64,000 nucleotides of DNA from Phormidium tanganyikae FI6-MK23 (GTDB lineage: Bacteria > Cyanobacteriota > Cyanobacteriia > Leptolyngbyales > Leptolyngbyaceae), in the NCBI GenBank assembly GCA_019359175.1, contig JAHHHU010000020.1, forward strand, positions 1 to 64,000. The letters run 5' to 3'. Numbering within the stretch: the stretch's first letter is position 1; each line of letters starts with the position of its first letter. The notes under the pieces are model-generated. The model did no database searches, was not told the origin of the DNA, and saw nothing but the letters and a program-made list of their open reading frames with translations. A program made the position numbers and the translations under genes. Shown piece after piece: positions 1-7,822 of the stretch.

Positions 1-117
1 ACTCAACTGCAAACGAAAGTGGACACGCTGATTGCCGATTTAACCGCAGAAACCGTTGCTTCTGTAACTGGCTTTAGCTTTATCGTAGATGCACTATCTG
101 TCGCTGGTATTTTTTGA
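1..117 (+). CDS. 3' end of an unidentified protein (partial)
   Basis: An open frame enters from the left edge and stops at TGA 115-117, giving 38 residues ending in VDALSVAGIF. Only the C-terminus is visible. It has a short polar helix followed by a more hydrophobic tail, and I recognise no domain. The downstream gene hfq is on the opposite strand, so this gene converges with it. The frame could be chance, but it is open from the edge and its codons resemble the neighbours. Confidence 0.4.
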   Translation, partial: TQLQTKVDTLIADLTAETVASVTGFSFIVDALSVAGIF

Positions 118-194
118 TTTGGTATCACATTGATTCCACAAAAAACAGGAGCCAGATCTACCTCTAGCCCCCACTTCATTACAGAAACTCGAAT

Positions 195-410
195 CTAAAG
201 CTTAGGTTTGACAAAGACGATCGACTGTCTCCAAACGATCGTAGGTTGGTCATAGTGATCCATGATGCAGATACAATGAGGGTCTTGCCAGCGTACCTTT
301 CCAGTCAGCAAATCTCCGGTAGAGAGCTTCATTTCGATCTCTTTTTCTTCTCGGATAATCGTCTGAATCTGACGAGTGCTTGGCAATCCGGTATCTAGTT
401 CAGCAGTCAT
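195..410 (-). CDS. hfq: Hfq, cyanobacterial Sm-like RNA-binding protein
   Basis: The 71-residue protein is a short Sm-fold protein of the cyanobacterial Hfq type. It opens with ELDTGLPSTRQIQ and carries KLSTGDLLTGKVRWQDPHC, followed by IMDHYDQPTIVWRQSIVFVKP. Those are the two Sm motifs in the form seen in cyanobacteria, which differs from enterobacterial Hfq. Family knowledge: cyanobacterial Hfq forms a hexamer, binds RNA weakly, and is needed for type IV pilus motility through contact with the pilus ATPase PilB1. It is divergent from dapF, an arrangement common in cyanobacteria. The pilMNOQ operon lies elsewhere in this window. Length is normal and the gene looks intact. Confidence 0.92.
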   Translation of the reverse strand: MTAELDTGLPSTRQIQTIIREEKEIEMKLSTGDLLTGKVRWQDPHCICIMDHYDQPTIVWRQSIVFVKPKL

Positions 411-495
411 TGGGGAAAGTCCTCGATCGAAACCGTTCTAACCTACTAGAGTGCCTCAATTCCCCGAATCCTACACATTCTTGTAACTGATCATC

Positions 496-1341
496 ATGAC
501 GATTGAATTCACGAAATATCACGGATTGGGCAACGATTTTATTTTGATTGATAATCGCTCATCCGATCAGCCGCAACTCACCCCCGAAGATGCCGTGAAA
601 TGGTGCGATCGACATTTCGGCATCGGCGCGGACGGCGTGATCTTTGCGCTTCCCGGTCAAGACGGCACCGATTACACGATGCGAATTTTTAATTCAGATG
701 GCTCAGAGCCGGAAATGTGCGGTAACGGAATTCGCTGTTTAGGTCGGTTTCTCGCAGATCTAGAAGTCGCGGACACTGGAAAATCTAAGGCACAGTATCG
801 CATTCACACCCTAGCGGGCGTAATGATCCCGAAATTTGAATCTGATGGTCAAGTCACCGTCGATATGGGTGAACCGCATTTATTAGCCGCAGAAATTCCG
901 ACGACGATCGCTGATCCAGATCAAAAAGTGATCAATCAACCGTTAGAAGTTGCTGGACAGACTTGGAACGTTACTTGTGTCAGCATGGGCAATCCACACT
1001 GCATTACGTTTGTCGATGATGTCGCCGCGATCGAACTTGAAAAAATTGGCACGCTGTTTGAAAATCACTCCGTTTTCTCACAGCGCACCAACACCGAGTT
1101 TATTGAAATTGTGCGATCGGACTACCTCAAAATGCGAGTTTGGGAGCGGGGAGCCGGGATCACGCTTGCTTGCGGAACGGGGGCTTGTGCCTCGTTGGTC
1201 GCAGGAGTGCTAAATCAGAAGTGCGATCGACGTGCAACGATTGAACTACCCGGCGGCTGTCTCCAAATCGAATGGGCATCCGATAACCGAATCTACATGA
1301 CGGGAAGTGCGGAAAAAGTCTTCGTTGGGAGTCGAGACTAA
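496..1341 (+). CDS. dapF: Diaminopimelate epimerase DapF
   Basis: This cytosolic enzyme of the lysine and peptidoglycan pathway converts LL-diaminopimelate to the meso form without a cofactor. The 281-residue protein has the expected length and two pseudo-symmetric halves. Both catalytic cysteines are visible: Cys75 in the MCGNGIRC motif and Cys226 in the ACGTGACAS motif. The N-terminal [12 protein letters not shown] motif is also typical. ATG 496 gives the standard N-terminus. The gene is divergent from hfq and stands alone, followed by a hairpin at 1350-1390 that separates it from the convergent DUF4327 gene. Confidence 0.97.
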   Translation: MTIEFTKYHGLGNDFILIDNRSSDQPQLTPEDAVKWCDRHFGIGADGVIFALPGQDGTDYTMRIFNSDGSEPEMCGNGIRCLGRFLADLEVADTGKSKAQYRIHTLAGVMIPKFESDGQVTVDMGEPHLLAAEIPTTIADPDQKVINQPLEVAGQTWNVTCVSMGNPHCITFVDDVAAIELEKIGTLFENHSVFSQRTNTEFIEIVRSDYLKMRVWERGAGITLACGTGACASLVAGVLNQKCDRRATIELPGGCLQIEWASDNRIYMTGSAEKVFVGSRD

Positions 1342-1349
1342 TTTTAGAG

Positions 1350-1390
1350 CGGGGATCAGGAGGAGCAATTCAAGAAGCGCCTGATTCCCG
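1350..1390. terminator. Hairpin between convergent dapF and DUF4327 genes
   Basis: CGGGGATCAGG (1350-1360) pairs with CCTGATTCCCG (1380-1390) as an 11-bp stem with one G-T wobble and a 19-nt loop. It sits in the short gap between two convergent genes, so it may stop transcription from both sides. No long T-run follows, so it is not a textbook intrinsic terminator. Confidence 0.5.
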
Positions 1391-1402
1391 ATCGAGCGTG
1401 TC

Positions 1403-1624
1403 CTAGTCGTTGTCCCAGCACTCCTGGCACATCAGATCGCCAATGCGATCGCGCAGCAGAAAATCATAACGCTCTAGCTCAGTTTCAAAGCGCATCCACT
1501 CACGAGCCGGAATATGCTTGCATAAGGTGTAAATCGGCTGATGTCGGCTGACAATGCCGCGATCGATAAGTTGACGTACCTCGTCTTGAATCATTCCAAG
1601 CGAGTACTGTGCAGTCTGAAGCAT
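1403..1624 (-). CDS. DUF4327 family protein
   Basis: The 73-residue protein matches the cyanobacterial DUF4327 family from memory. It has QYSLGMIQDEVRQLIDRGIV, then SRHQPIYTLCKHIPAREW, and ends FLLRDRIGDLMCQECWDND. The family has no established function. The composition suggests a small soluble mostly helical protein. The gene is monocistronic, convergent with dapF, and preceded by about 280 bases without a gene that probably hold its promoter and that of pdxA downstream signals. Confidence 0.8.
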   Translation of the reverse strand: MLQTAQYSLGMIQDEVRQLIDRGIVSRHQPIYTLCKHIPAREWMRFETELERYDFLLRDRIGDLMCQECWDND

Positions 1625-1907
1625 GGGTCTACCTTCCTGAGAAATCTGGGAATCGAAGATATCAACCTAACTGAAAAGAGCAATTCAAAGTCTCTGGCTG
1701 TCTATCTCCTCCAAACAGCGGAACTTTGTAGTGGGATATACTGAATTCTTCTTATTTTCTACCTCATTTTTGAGTCAAAAGCTTAAGAAGTGTTACCAAA
1801 GTCATCGAATCCTAACATTTTATCTATCTTAAATTTTGAGCGATCACCAGAAAGCTGTCTTCCCTCCTAGGTTTGACCAGTTACAGTCTGTGTCAATCAT
1901 TTAGGGG

Positions 1908-2939
1908 TTAAATTGCTCTGATAAGTGGGCGTGATGATCGTCGCTGTACCAGCTCGATCGCGAACTCGATCGCCGCTTTCATGCTGGTTGCATCCGCGAT
2001 TCCTTTCCCGGCAATGTCGAATGCCGTCCCGTGATCTGGAGAAGTCCGAACGAATGGAAGCCCGATCGATGTATTCACGGCACGATCGAACGCCATCAAT
2101 TTCACCGGGATTAAACCCTGATCGTGATATAGCGCGAGATAGGCATCATGTGCAGAAACCCGATCAGAACCAAACCAAGCTTGACCTGGTTTAACCCACA
2201 TCGTATCGGGAGGAAGTAGCCCATCGAGTTGAGCTTGAGGAAAACGCTGTCGCATCTCGTCAAGCCAAGGAGACAGCCCATCGATTTCTTCTCGTCCGAG
2301 TTGTCCTTGTTCGCCGCTGTGCGGGTTCAGTCCCGCGATCGCAATTCGAGGCTGAGTAATGCCAAACGCTTGATCAAGACACTCAATCAGTAATTCTACT
2401 TTGCAAGTCAATGCCTCCGGAGTGAGGGCCTCCGCCACTTGCCGAAGTGGAATATGCGTGGTTGCCAAAAGAGTCCGTAATGTCCATCCCGTGTGAGGCG
2501 ATCGCGCAACAAACATCATGCCAAATCGATCCACGCCTGCTTTTTCGGCTAAAAGCTCCGTCTGTCCTGGATAAACATGACCTGCGGCTTTCCAAGCGGA
2601 TTTCGCGATCGGAGCCGTCACAATTCCATCAAATTCCCCGCTTAAAGTTCGATCGATTGCCGTATCTAAATAGCGAAAACTCGCTTCACCGCTGATTGCA
2701 TCGCCTGTTCCCAAGGTGATTTCTCCTGGACTATCGAGATGCAAAATATTGAGATCCGCAGGATTGGCGAGATTCGGACAGGAAGGAATTAAGCGATCGT
2801 ACATTTCATCGAGATAAACGCGATTTCCAGCGATCGTAATCTCTGCGTTTTGCGTGACAGTCGGATCAGCAAGTGCTTTGAGAACGACCTCTGCGCCGAT
2901 TCCGGCAGGGTCGCCGAGTGTAATTACTAAACGAGTCAT
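1908..2939 (-). CDS. pdxA: 4-hydroxythreonine-4-phosphate dehydrogenase PdxA
   Basis: This enzyme oxidises 4-phospho-hydroxy-L-threonine in the DXP-dependent route to pyridoxal phosphate. I start it at the ATG at 2939 ([18 protein letters not shown]), giving 343 residues, which matches family length. A longer frame adds 25 residues unlike the family. Metal-binding histidines are visible in [19 protein letters not shown] and [11 protein letters not shown]. The C-terminus has the typical [16 protein letters not shown]. The gene is divergent from petM with about 130 bases between them, so the two promoters lie close together. Confidence 0.96.
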   Translation of the reverse strand: MTRLVITLGDPAGIGAEVVLKALADPTVTQNAEITIAGNRVYLDEMYDRLIPSCPNLANPADLNILHLDSPGEITLGTGDAISGEASFRYLDTAIDRTLSGEFDGIVTAPIAKSAWKAAGHVYPGQTELLAEKAGVDRFGMMFVARSPHTGWTLRTLLATTHIPLRQVAEALTPEALTCKVELLIECLDQAFGITQPRIAIAGLNPHSGEQGQLGREEIDGLSPWLDEMRQRFPQAQLDGLLPPDTMWVKPGQAWFGSDRVSAHDAYLALYHDQGLIPVKLMAFDRAVNTSIGLPFVRTSPDHGTAFDIAGKGIADATSMKAAIEFAIELVQRRSSRPLIRAI

Positions 2940-3071
2940 ACGGTGAAGAAGATAGTGATAGAAAACCCGTGACTGAACTGTTTTACAATGCGTAAGGACG
3001 GTTTCAAATCCCAAAGAATCCGGAATCTCGATAACCGAACTCGATCGCTGTTTAAGAGGAGAATTGACACA

Positions 3072-3176
3072 ATGGCTGGAGAAATTTTTAATACTGCAAT
3101 TCTGGCGTTCACCCTAATTTTGGTTGGGTTGTCGCTCGGCTTTTTGCTGCTGAAACTACAAGGTGGCGAAGAGTAA
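3072..3176 (+). CDS. petM: Cytochrome b6f complex subunit PetM
   Basis: PetM is a single-span subunit at the edge of the thylakoid cytochrome b6f complex. The 34-residue protein starts [20 protein letters not shown] and ends LLKLQGGEE, matching PetM in length and in the short GGEE tail. One transmembrane helix covers roughly residues 8-28. The start at ATG 3072 follows AGAGGAG at 3056-3062. A longer upstream in-frame extension has no resemblance to the family. The gene converges with the ArsR gene. Confidence 0.95.
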   Translation: MAGEIFNTAILAFTLILVGLSLGFLLLKLQGGEE

Positions 3177-3209
3177 TGATGAGAAGCGAGAGTGGTGGAT
3201 TACTGTCCC

Positions 3210-3593
3210 TCACTCTTCTTCGTCTAAATGTTCAGCAACCTCGCGATAGAGATTGAAAACATGATGATCTTTGAGCGAGTAAAAGACGTTGCGCCCCTGC
3301 TTGCGATACCCGACCAAGCGCATCGATCTCAATGCCCGCAACTGATGAGAAACCGCAGATTCCGACATCTTGACCGCCGCTGCCAAATCACAGACACAAA
3401 GTTCTTGAACCGATAGCGCTGAGAGAATTCTCAGTCGGTTCGCATCACCCAACAAGCTAAAGAATTCCGCCATCCGCTGCGACTTTTCAACACTGAGAAG
3501 ATCACGATGCAGAGAGCGAATATTGTTTAAGTTTACGGGATGCTGAGTGCTGCACTGTTCAGCCGCAGGTGTCACAGGATTAGGGTTTGACAT
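3210..3593 (-). CDS. ArsR/SmtB-family metal-sensing repressor
   Basis: The 127-residue winged-helix protein is of the SmtB/ZiaR type, which leaves its operator when zinc binds. The DNA-recognition helix is in SESAVSHQLRALR. The alpha-5 metal site is complete: Asp109, His111, His122 and Glu125 have exactly the spacing of SmtB Asp104, His106, His117 and Glu120. The ELCVCDL motif (Cys66, Cys68) and Cys14/His18 near the N-terminus could form the alpha-3N site as well. Regulators of this family usually sit beside the transporter or metallothionein they control, but here the neighbours are petM (convergent) and ycf39 (divergent). The metal and the target are therefore inferred only from residues. 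Confidence 0.88.
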   Translation of the reverse strand: MSNPNPVTPAAEQCSTQHPVNLNNIRSLHRDLLSVEKSQRMAEFFSLLGDANRLRILSALSVQELCVCDLAAAVKMSESAVSHQLRALRSMRLVGYRKQGRNVFYSLKDHHVFNLYREVAEHLDEEE

Positions 3594-3677
3594 AAGAACT
3601 CAGAAACGGGAACTCAAAGCGTGCAACCTACCACGATCGCAGATAGTTTCAGCGTAGCGCACCGAACCCAGCAGAAT

Positions 3678-3712
3678 AATGAGAATTCTTAGTCTATTCA
3701 AAGAAACTCATT
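3678..3712. promoter_or_regulatory. Inverted repeat between arsR and ycf39
   Basis: AATGAG (3678-3683) and CTCATT (3707-3712) form an inverted repeat in the 253-bp divergent intergenic region, with partial further similarity inside the arms. It is placed where an ArsR-type operator could act on either gene, but it does not match the known SmtB operator core, and the arms are short. Confidence 0.25.
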
Positions 3713-3846
3713 ACATTCCTTAACCTACGCTACGATAAAGGGTGTTCGATTTCGGATCTCAAAACTTGATCGCGCTTGCTGTGATTTGAACCCGTGATTT
3801 CTGATAGAATCTACCGAAAAGTTAACAATTTGTCACATAACTCCTC

Positions 3847-4830
3847 ATGAGCCTATTGATTGTGGGTGCAACTGGCACCTTGGGAAGACAGGTTACTCGT
3901 CGCGCCCTAGATGAGGGATACAAGGTACGCTGTCTAGTCCGTAGTCCCAGAAAAGCCGCCTTTCTCAAAGAATGGGGAGCCGAACTCGTGACAGGAAACA
4001 TCTGCTATCCAGAGACGTTACCTGCGGCGCTAGAGGGTGTGACTGCGGTGATTGATGCTGCCACCGCACGAGCGACCGACTCGCTCAGTATCAAGCAGGT
4101 GGACTGGACAGGCAAAGTTAACTTGATTCAAGCAGCAAAAGCTGCGGGGGTCGATCGCTATATTTTCTTCTCGATCCTTGATTCTGAAAAGTTTCCTAAA
4201 GTCCCGCTGATGGAGATCAAAGCCTGCACAGAGAAGCTTCTAGCAGAATCAGGACTGAATTACACCATTCTGCGCCCTTGCGGTTTCTTACAGGGTTTAA
4301 TCGGACAGTACGCGATCCCAATTCTCGAAGGGCAAGGCGTTTGGGTCATGGGAGACACCGCGCCGACCGCCTACATGGATACGATCGACATTGCGAAATT
4401 CGCGGTGCAGTCGCTTAAAGTACCAGAATCGATCGGGAAAACGCTTCCCGTCGTTGGCTCTAAAGCTTGGAGTTCAGACGAAATCATCAAACTTTGCGAA
4501 CGACTTTCTGCAAAAGAAGCGCGGGTGACAAAAACCCCGATCGGCGTTGTACGAGCTTCTCGTAAATTTGCACAGTTCTTTCAGTGGACTTGGAATATTG
4601 CAGATCGACTAGCATTTACTGAAGTCGTTGCAACGGGCAGACCGCTCACTGCTTCAATGGATGAGACTTATCAAATTTTGGGTCTCGATCAGCAGGAGAT
4701 GACCACGCTGGAATCCTATATGCAGGAGTATTTCAGCCGCATCTTGAAGAAGCTTAAAGAAGTCGAATATGCCCAAGAGCAAGCCAAGAAAAAGAAAGAA
4801 CGCACAAAGAAGGCGTATCCTCGATTTTAA
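3847..4830 (+). CDS. ycf39: Ycf39-like NAD(P)-binding protein, photosystem II assembly
   Basis: Ycf39 is an atypical short-chain dehydrogenase that, with high-light-inducible proteins, helps deliver chlorophyll to new D1 in photosystem II assembly. The 327-residue protein has the Rossmann motif GATGTLGRQV at residues 7-16 and the family signature LIVGATGTLGRQVTRRALDE. It continues with LNYTILRPCGFLQGLIGQYA and lacks the classical YxxxK active site. The C-terminus is a lysine-rich coiled tail (KKLKEVEYAQEQAKKKKERT). No signal peptide is seen. The gene reads in the same direction as nadK, 47 bases upstream of the chosen nadK start. Confidence 0.93.
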   Translation: MSLLIVGATGTLGRQVTRRALDEGYKVRCLVRSPRKAAFLKEWGAELVTGNICYPETLPAALEGVTAVIDAATARATDSLSIKQVDWTGKVNLIQAAKAAGVDRYIFFSILDSEKFPKVPLMEIKACTEKLLAESGLNYTILRPCGFLQGLIGQYAIPILEGQGVWVMGDTAPTAYMDTIDIAKFAVQSLKVPESIGKTLPVVGSKAWSSDEIIKLCERLSAKEARVTKTPIGVVRASRKFAQFFQWTWNIADRLAFTEVVATGRPLTASMDETYQILGLDQQEMTTLESYMQEYFSRILKKLKEVEYAQEQAKKKKERTKKAYPRF

Positions 4831-4877
4831 GGTTAGATCAGTGTTTCTAATCAGTGTTGTTTCAAAGGGTTCTGCTT

Positions 4878-5792
4878 GTGCCGAAGGCTGGCATCATTTA
4901 CAACGATGGCAAAGAGCTTGCTTGTCAGGTCGCGACAGAACTGAAAGACAAGTTAGTTTCGCTTGGCTGGGATGTGGTACTCGCGTCCGGTGCAGGTGGA
5001 ATTTTGGGCTATGCCTCACCGGAAAGCCCGATTTGTCATACGCCGATCGATCGATTAGTTCCGCCCGGATTTGATGCAGAGGTGAAATTCGCGATCGTTC
5101 TCGGTGGCGATGGCACCGTTCTCTCTGCATTCCGTCAGGTCGCGCCGTGTCATATTCCGCTGTTGGCAGTCAATACGGGACATTTGGGTTTTTTGACTGA
5201 GGTATTGCTCGATCAGTTGCCCAGTGCGATCGAGTCAGTTTTGGCGGGTGAGTACGAGATTGAAGAACGGACAATGCTGCGGGTGCAGATTATTCGGGAT
5301 GATGCCATGCTTTGGGAGGCGCTTTGTCTCAATGAAGTGGTGCTTTATCGCGAACCGTTGACCAGTATGTGCCACTTTGAAATCGAGGTTGGACGGCATA
5401 CCCGTGTGGATATTGCCGCCGATGGGATTATTGTTTCGACTCCGACAGGCTCAACCGCTTATTCTCTATCTGCTGGAGGACCTGTGATCGTTCCGGGTGT
5501 TCCGGTGATGATTTTGGTGCCGATCTGTCCGCATTCTTTGGCCTCACGAGCGTTAGTTTTTACAAATAGTGAACCTGTCACGATTTATCCAGCGAATCCG
5601 AGTCGATTAGTGTTGACTGCGGATGGAAATGCGGGTTGTTATGTGTTTCCAAACGATCGCGTTTGTGTTCAAAAAGCTCCGTATCCCGCGCGATTCGTTC
5701 GATTGCGTCCCCCAGAATTTTTCCACGTTTTGAGAGAAAAGCTAGGTTGGGGTTTACCGCACGTTGCGAAACCGTCTTCGGACGAATGCTGA
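4878..5792 (+). CDS. nadK: NAD kinase
   Basis: NAD kinase phosphorylates NAD to NADP with ATP. The diacylglycerol-kinase-like fold is shown by [13 protein letters not shown] (GGDGT motif), by [13 protein letters not shown], by the NEVVLYR motif and by the glycine-rich [17 protein letters not shown] start at GTG 4878 ([11 protein letters not shown]), the N-terminus usual in cyanobacteria, with AAGGG 4865-4869 as ribosome site. A GTG at 4854 would add eight residues. This gives 304 residues. The acidic C-terminal extension is short. It is followed after 81 bases by an nblR-like regulator. Confidence 0.95.
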   Translation: MPKAGIIYNDGKELACQVATELKDKLVSLGWDVVLASGAGGILGYASPESPICHTPIDRLVPPGFDAEVKFAIVLGGDGTVLSAFRQVAPCHIPLLAVNTGHLGFLTEVLLDQLPSAIESVLAGEYEIEERTMLRVQIIRDDAMLWEALCLNEVVLYREPLTSMCHFEIEVGRHTRVDIAADGIIVSTPTGSTAYSLSAGGPVIVPGVPVMILVPICPHSLASRALVFTNSEPVTIYPANPSRLVLTADGNAGCYVFPNDRVCVQKAPYPARFVRLRPPEFFHVLREKLGWGLPHVAKPSSDEC

Positions 5793-5873
5793 TGACTTTA
5801 TTTAAAAGTGGCACTTTCGCTAATTTATGCGTCTATGGTTAGGATGACGGCGTGAATTACAAGCGGGTCGATT

Positions 5874-6563
5874 ATGAGTCTTGCAGATGCTACTCCTTGC
5901 GTTCTGATTGTCGAAACTGATCAGGCATTGGCACATCATGTCAGCTTGGATTTACAAGCATCGGGCTACGACACGATCGTGGTTCATGATGCTCATACAG
6001 GATTGCGGCAAGCGATCGAGAAACATCCTGCGCTGATTGTGGTCGATCGATTACTTGAGGGCGATTCTGGCTTATCGTTTTGTCACAATCTCCGCACGAC
6101 CGGAACTCGAATTCCCGTTTTGCTCTTGATGGCGCGGGATACGGTTGATGATCGAGTTGCGTGTATCGAAGCGGGAGCCGATGACTATTTTCTCAAGCCT
6201 TATCGCAGCGAAGAATTTCTCAAACTTGTCCAGTTGTATCTCAAACCGGATGTACCCAGTTCTGAACAACTGCGGTTTGGGGATTTGGTGTTAGATTTAT
6301 CGACTCGGCAAGCGTTGCGAAATGGCAGAGCGATCGACTTAACGATGAAAGAGTTCGAGTTGCTCAAATATCTGATGGAGCATCCGCGCGAGGTGCTGAC
6401 ACGAGAGCAGATTCTAGAAAATGTCTGGGGTTATGATTTCGTCGGTGAATCGAATGTGATTGAAGTGTACATTCGATATCTGCGCTTGAAGATTGAAGAT
6501 GAAGGCGAAAAGCGTCTGATTCAAACGGTTCGCGGTGTTGGTTACGTTTTGAGAGAGTCATGA
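5874..6563 (+). CDS. nblR: OmpR-family response regulator, NblR-like
   Basis: The 229-residue protein has a receiver domain (residues 9-125) and an OmpR-type winged-helix DNA-binding domain (about 130-228, ending TVRGVGYVLRES). It resembles NblR, the regulator of phycobilisome breakdown under stress. The receiver is atypical: the usual acidic pair reads Glu14-Thr15-Asp16, the phospho-acceptor Asp58 and Lys108 are present, but the switch Thr/Ser is Met86 (LLLMARD). Family knowledge: NblR works without phosphorylation. The stop overlaps the DUF192 gene by 4 bases (ATGA), so the two are translationally coupled. The NblR name rests on remembered similarity; an RpaB-like relative is less likely. 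Confidence 0.75.
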   Translation: MSLADATPCVLIVETDQALAHHVSLDLQASGYDTIVVHDAHTGLRQAIEKHPALIVVDRLLEGDSGLSFCHNLRTTGTRIPVLLLMARDTVDDRVACIEAGADDYFLKPYRSEEFLKLVQLYLKPDVPSSEQLRFGDLVLDLSTRQALRNGRAIDLTMKEFELLKYLMEHPREVLTREQILENVWGYDFVGESNVIEVYIRYLRLKIEDEGEKRLIQTVRGVGYVLRES

Positions 6564-7087
6564 AATATCAAGCTGTGTGTCTGAGTTTAGGATTACTGCT
6601 GGCAAGCTGTTCTGCAATTGAGGCAAAATCAACGCCATCTTCCACCGTTGTTCAGCCTTCTGCTCCGGCAGCAATAACCCCTTCAAATTCCCGTATGGGT
6701 CAAATTTTGCCGCTAACCGCATCGTTTAATGTGGCGAATCAGGTGATCCGCCTAGAAGTCGCGAAAATGCCGGACGAACAAGCGATGGGCCTGATGTATC
6801 GCACGGGTTTGGCAGACGATCGCGGAATGCTATTTCCCTTCAATCCGCCTCGCCCGACCCAGTTTTGGATGAAAAACACGCTGATTCCGCTCGATATGCT
6901 GTTTTTGCGAAAAGGCAAAATTCGATCGATCACTGCAAATGTGCCACCCTGCCAAGCTGATCCTTGCCCAACTTATGGTTCTCCGACTGAAGATATCGAT
7001 CAAGTGATTGAGCTCAGAGCAGGTAGAGCCGCAGAACTGGGTTTGAAAGTAGGCGACTTCATCAGCATTCAGCCGATTCGCAATTGA
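6560..7087 (+). CDS. DUF192 family lipoprotein
   Basis: The 175-residue protein begins with a lipoprotein signal (hydrophobic MKYQAVCLSLGLLLASC with lipobox cysteine at residue 17) and a Ser/Pro/Thr-rich linker. The DUF192 domain covers about residues 55-172, with RLEVAKMPDEQAMGLMYRT, RGMLFPF, WMKNTLIPLDMLF and the C-terminal GLKVGDFISI. The family is widespread and its biochemical role is unknown. It overlaps the response regulator by 4 bases. It should be anchored on the periplasmic side. Confidence 0.9.
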   Translation: MKYQAVCLSLGLLLASCSAIEAKSTPSSTVVQPSAPAAITPSNSRMGQILPLTASFNVANQVIRLEVAKMPDEQAMGLMYRTGLADDRGMLFPFNPPRPTQFWMKNTLIPLDMLFLRKGKIRSITANVPPCQADPCPTYGSPTEDIDQVIELRAGRAAELGLKVGDFISIQPIRN

Positions 7088-7563
7088 GAACAGCTAACTA
7101 GAATCTGTTGAGTGCATACACTCAGCTTTCAATTGTTAACTTTTTTGGAAGATGATATTGACGTGCGATCGTATCGTCGCCTACACGTTGCTTTTGTCAA
7201 TATTTGTTATAAAACATTGACAAAAGCAACGATTATTAAGATTTTCATAATATTTAGGGATCAAACTTTGGATAGAGACAGCCTGAAAGAACAGTATCTA
7301 GACTAAACATCTTCAGCCTAATTACACAAGATGTTTGCCGCTTCTGCCTAGTTAAGAGGGAGCTTTTACAGCATAGAATTAGCCTGCGCCTTTCTCTCGG
7401 CTCAAGAATTTTTCAGGCGCAGCTTGTCATCTAAACCAAGATTTCTTTCGTTTTTAGCGTTGTAGTCCGCTTGTTGTAGTGGCTACTCACTCATCCCAAA
7501 CTCTTTTCGTCTACCCATAATTGGGTTCACTTGCAACCCTTTCCACTCGGAGGTGAATGCCTG
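7088..7563. other. Noncoding region with several inverted repeats
   Basis: No convincing gene lies here. A 64-codon frame (7112-7306) has a non-ATG start and contains one arm of a hairpin. Three inverted repeats stand out: 7186-7201 with 7216-7231 (16 bp), 7305-7313 with 7328-7336 (9 bp, AAACATCTT and AAGATGTTT), and 7384-7391 with 7415-7422 (8 bp, CTGCGCCT and AGGCGCAG). The 3' end holds the leader and ribosome site of the DUF2949 gene. A structured transcript or old repeat insertion are both possible. Confidence 0.5.
7186..7231. repeat. 16-bp perfect inverted repeat
   Basis: CGTTGCTTTTGTCAAT (7186-7201) is perfectly complementary to ATTGACAAAAGCAACG (7216-7231), with a 14-nt AT-rich spacer that can extend the stem by three more T-A pairs. 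No T-run follows on either strand, so it is not a standard terminator. It could be the folded part of a small RNA, a repeat element, or a protein-binding site. Confidence 0.8.
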
Positions 7564-7761
7564 ATGCTGACTGCAACTCACTCTAGATTTATCCGCTTTC
7601 TTCAAGAAGAGCTTTCGCTGTCTACGTCTTCGATCGCTCTTGCGTTGCGTTATCGCGAACAGAATCCCGGTCCATTGCCAATGATTCTCTGGCAGTATGG
7701 ATTAGTAACCCTTGATCAGCTTGACAGAATCTATAACTGGCTAGAATCCCCCGGAAGATAG
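7564..7761 (+). CDS. DUF2949 family protein
   Basis: The 65-residue protein, started at ATG 7564 with GGAGG at 7549-7553, has the cyanobacterial DUF2949 pattern: THSRFIRFLQEELSLSTSSI, ALALRYREQNPGPLPMILWQ, then YGLVTLDQLDRIYNWLE. It is a small soluble helical protein of unknown function. A TTG 11 codons upstream gives an N-terminus unlike the family. It precedes the exopolysaccharide gene cluster, 61 bases ahead of the first glycosyltransferase, but nothing links it functionally. Confidence 0.82.
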   Translation: MLTATHSRFIRFLQEELSLSTSSIALALRYREQNPGPLPMILWQYGLVTLDQLDRIYNWLESPGR

Positions 7762-7822
7762 ATTTTCTTGCGATCGAACACTTTCTAGAGTTGTGCGATC
7801 GTGAAGGTGTGAGGCTAGCGGT

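Noticed and set aside
3056-3176. petM extended upstream to a 62-residue protein from 2988
   Set aside because: The extra residues are polar and unrelated to PetM, whereas ATG 3072 gives the exact known length with a good ribosome site.
7112-7306. 64-codon open frame in the region with inverted repeats
   Set aside because: It has no ATG start or ribosome site, includes both arms of the 16-bp inverted repeat, and has no family-like features.
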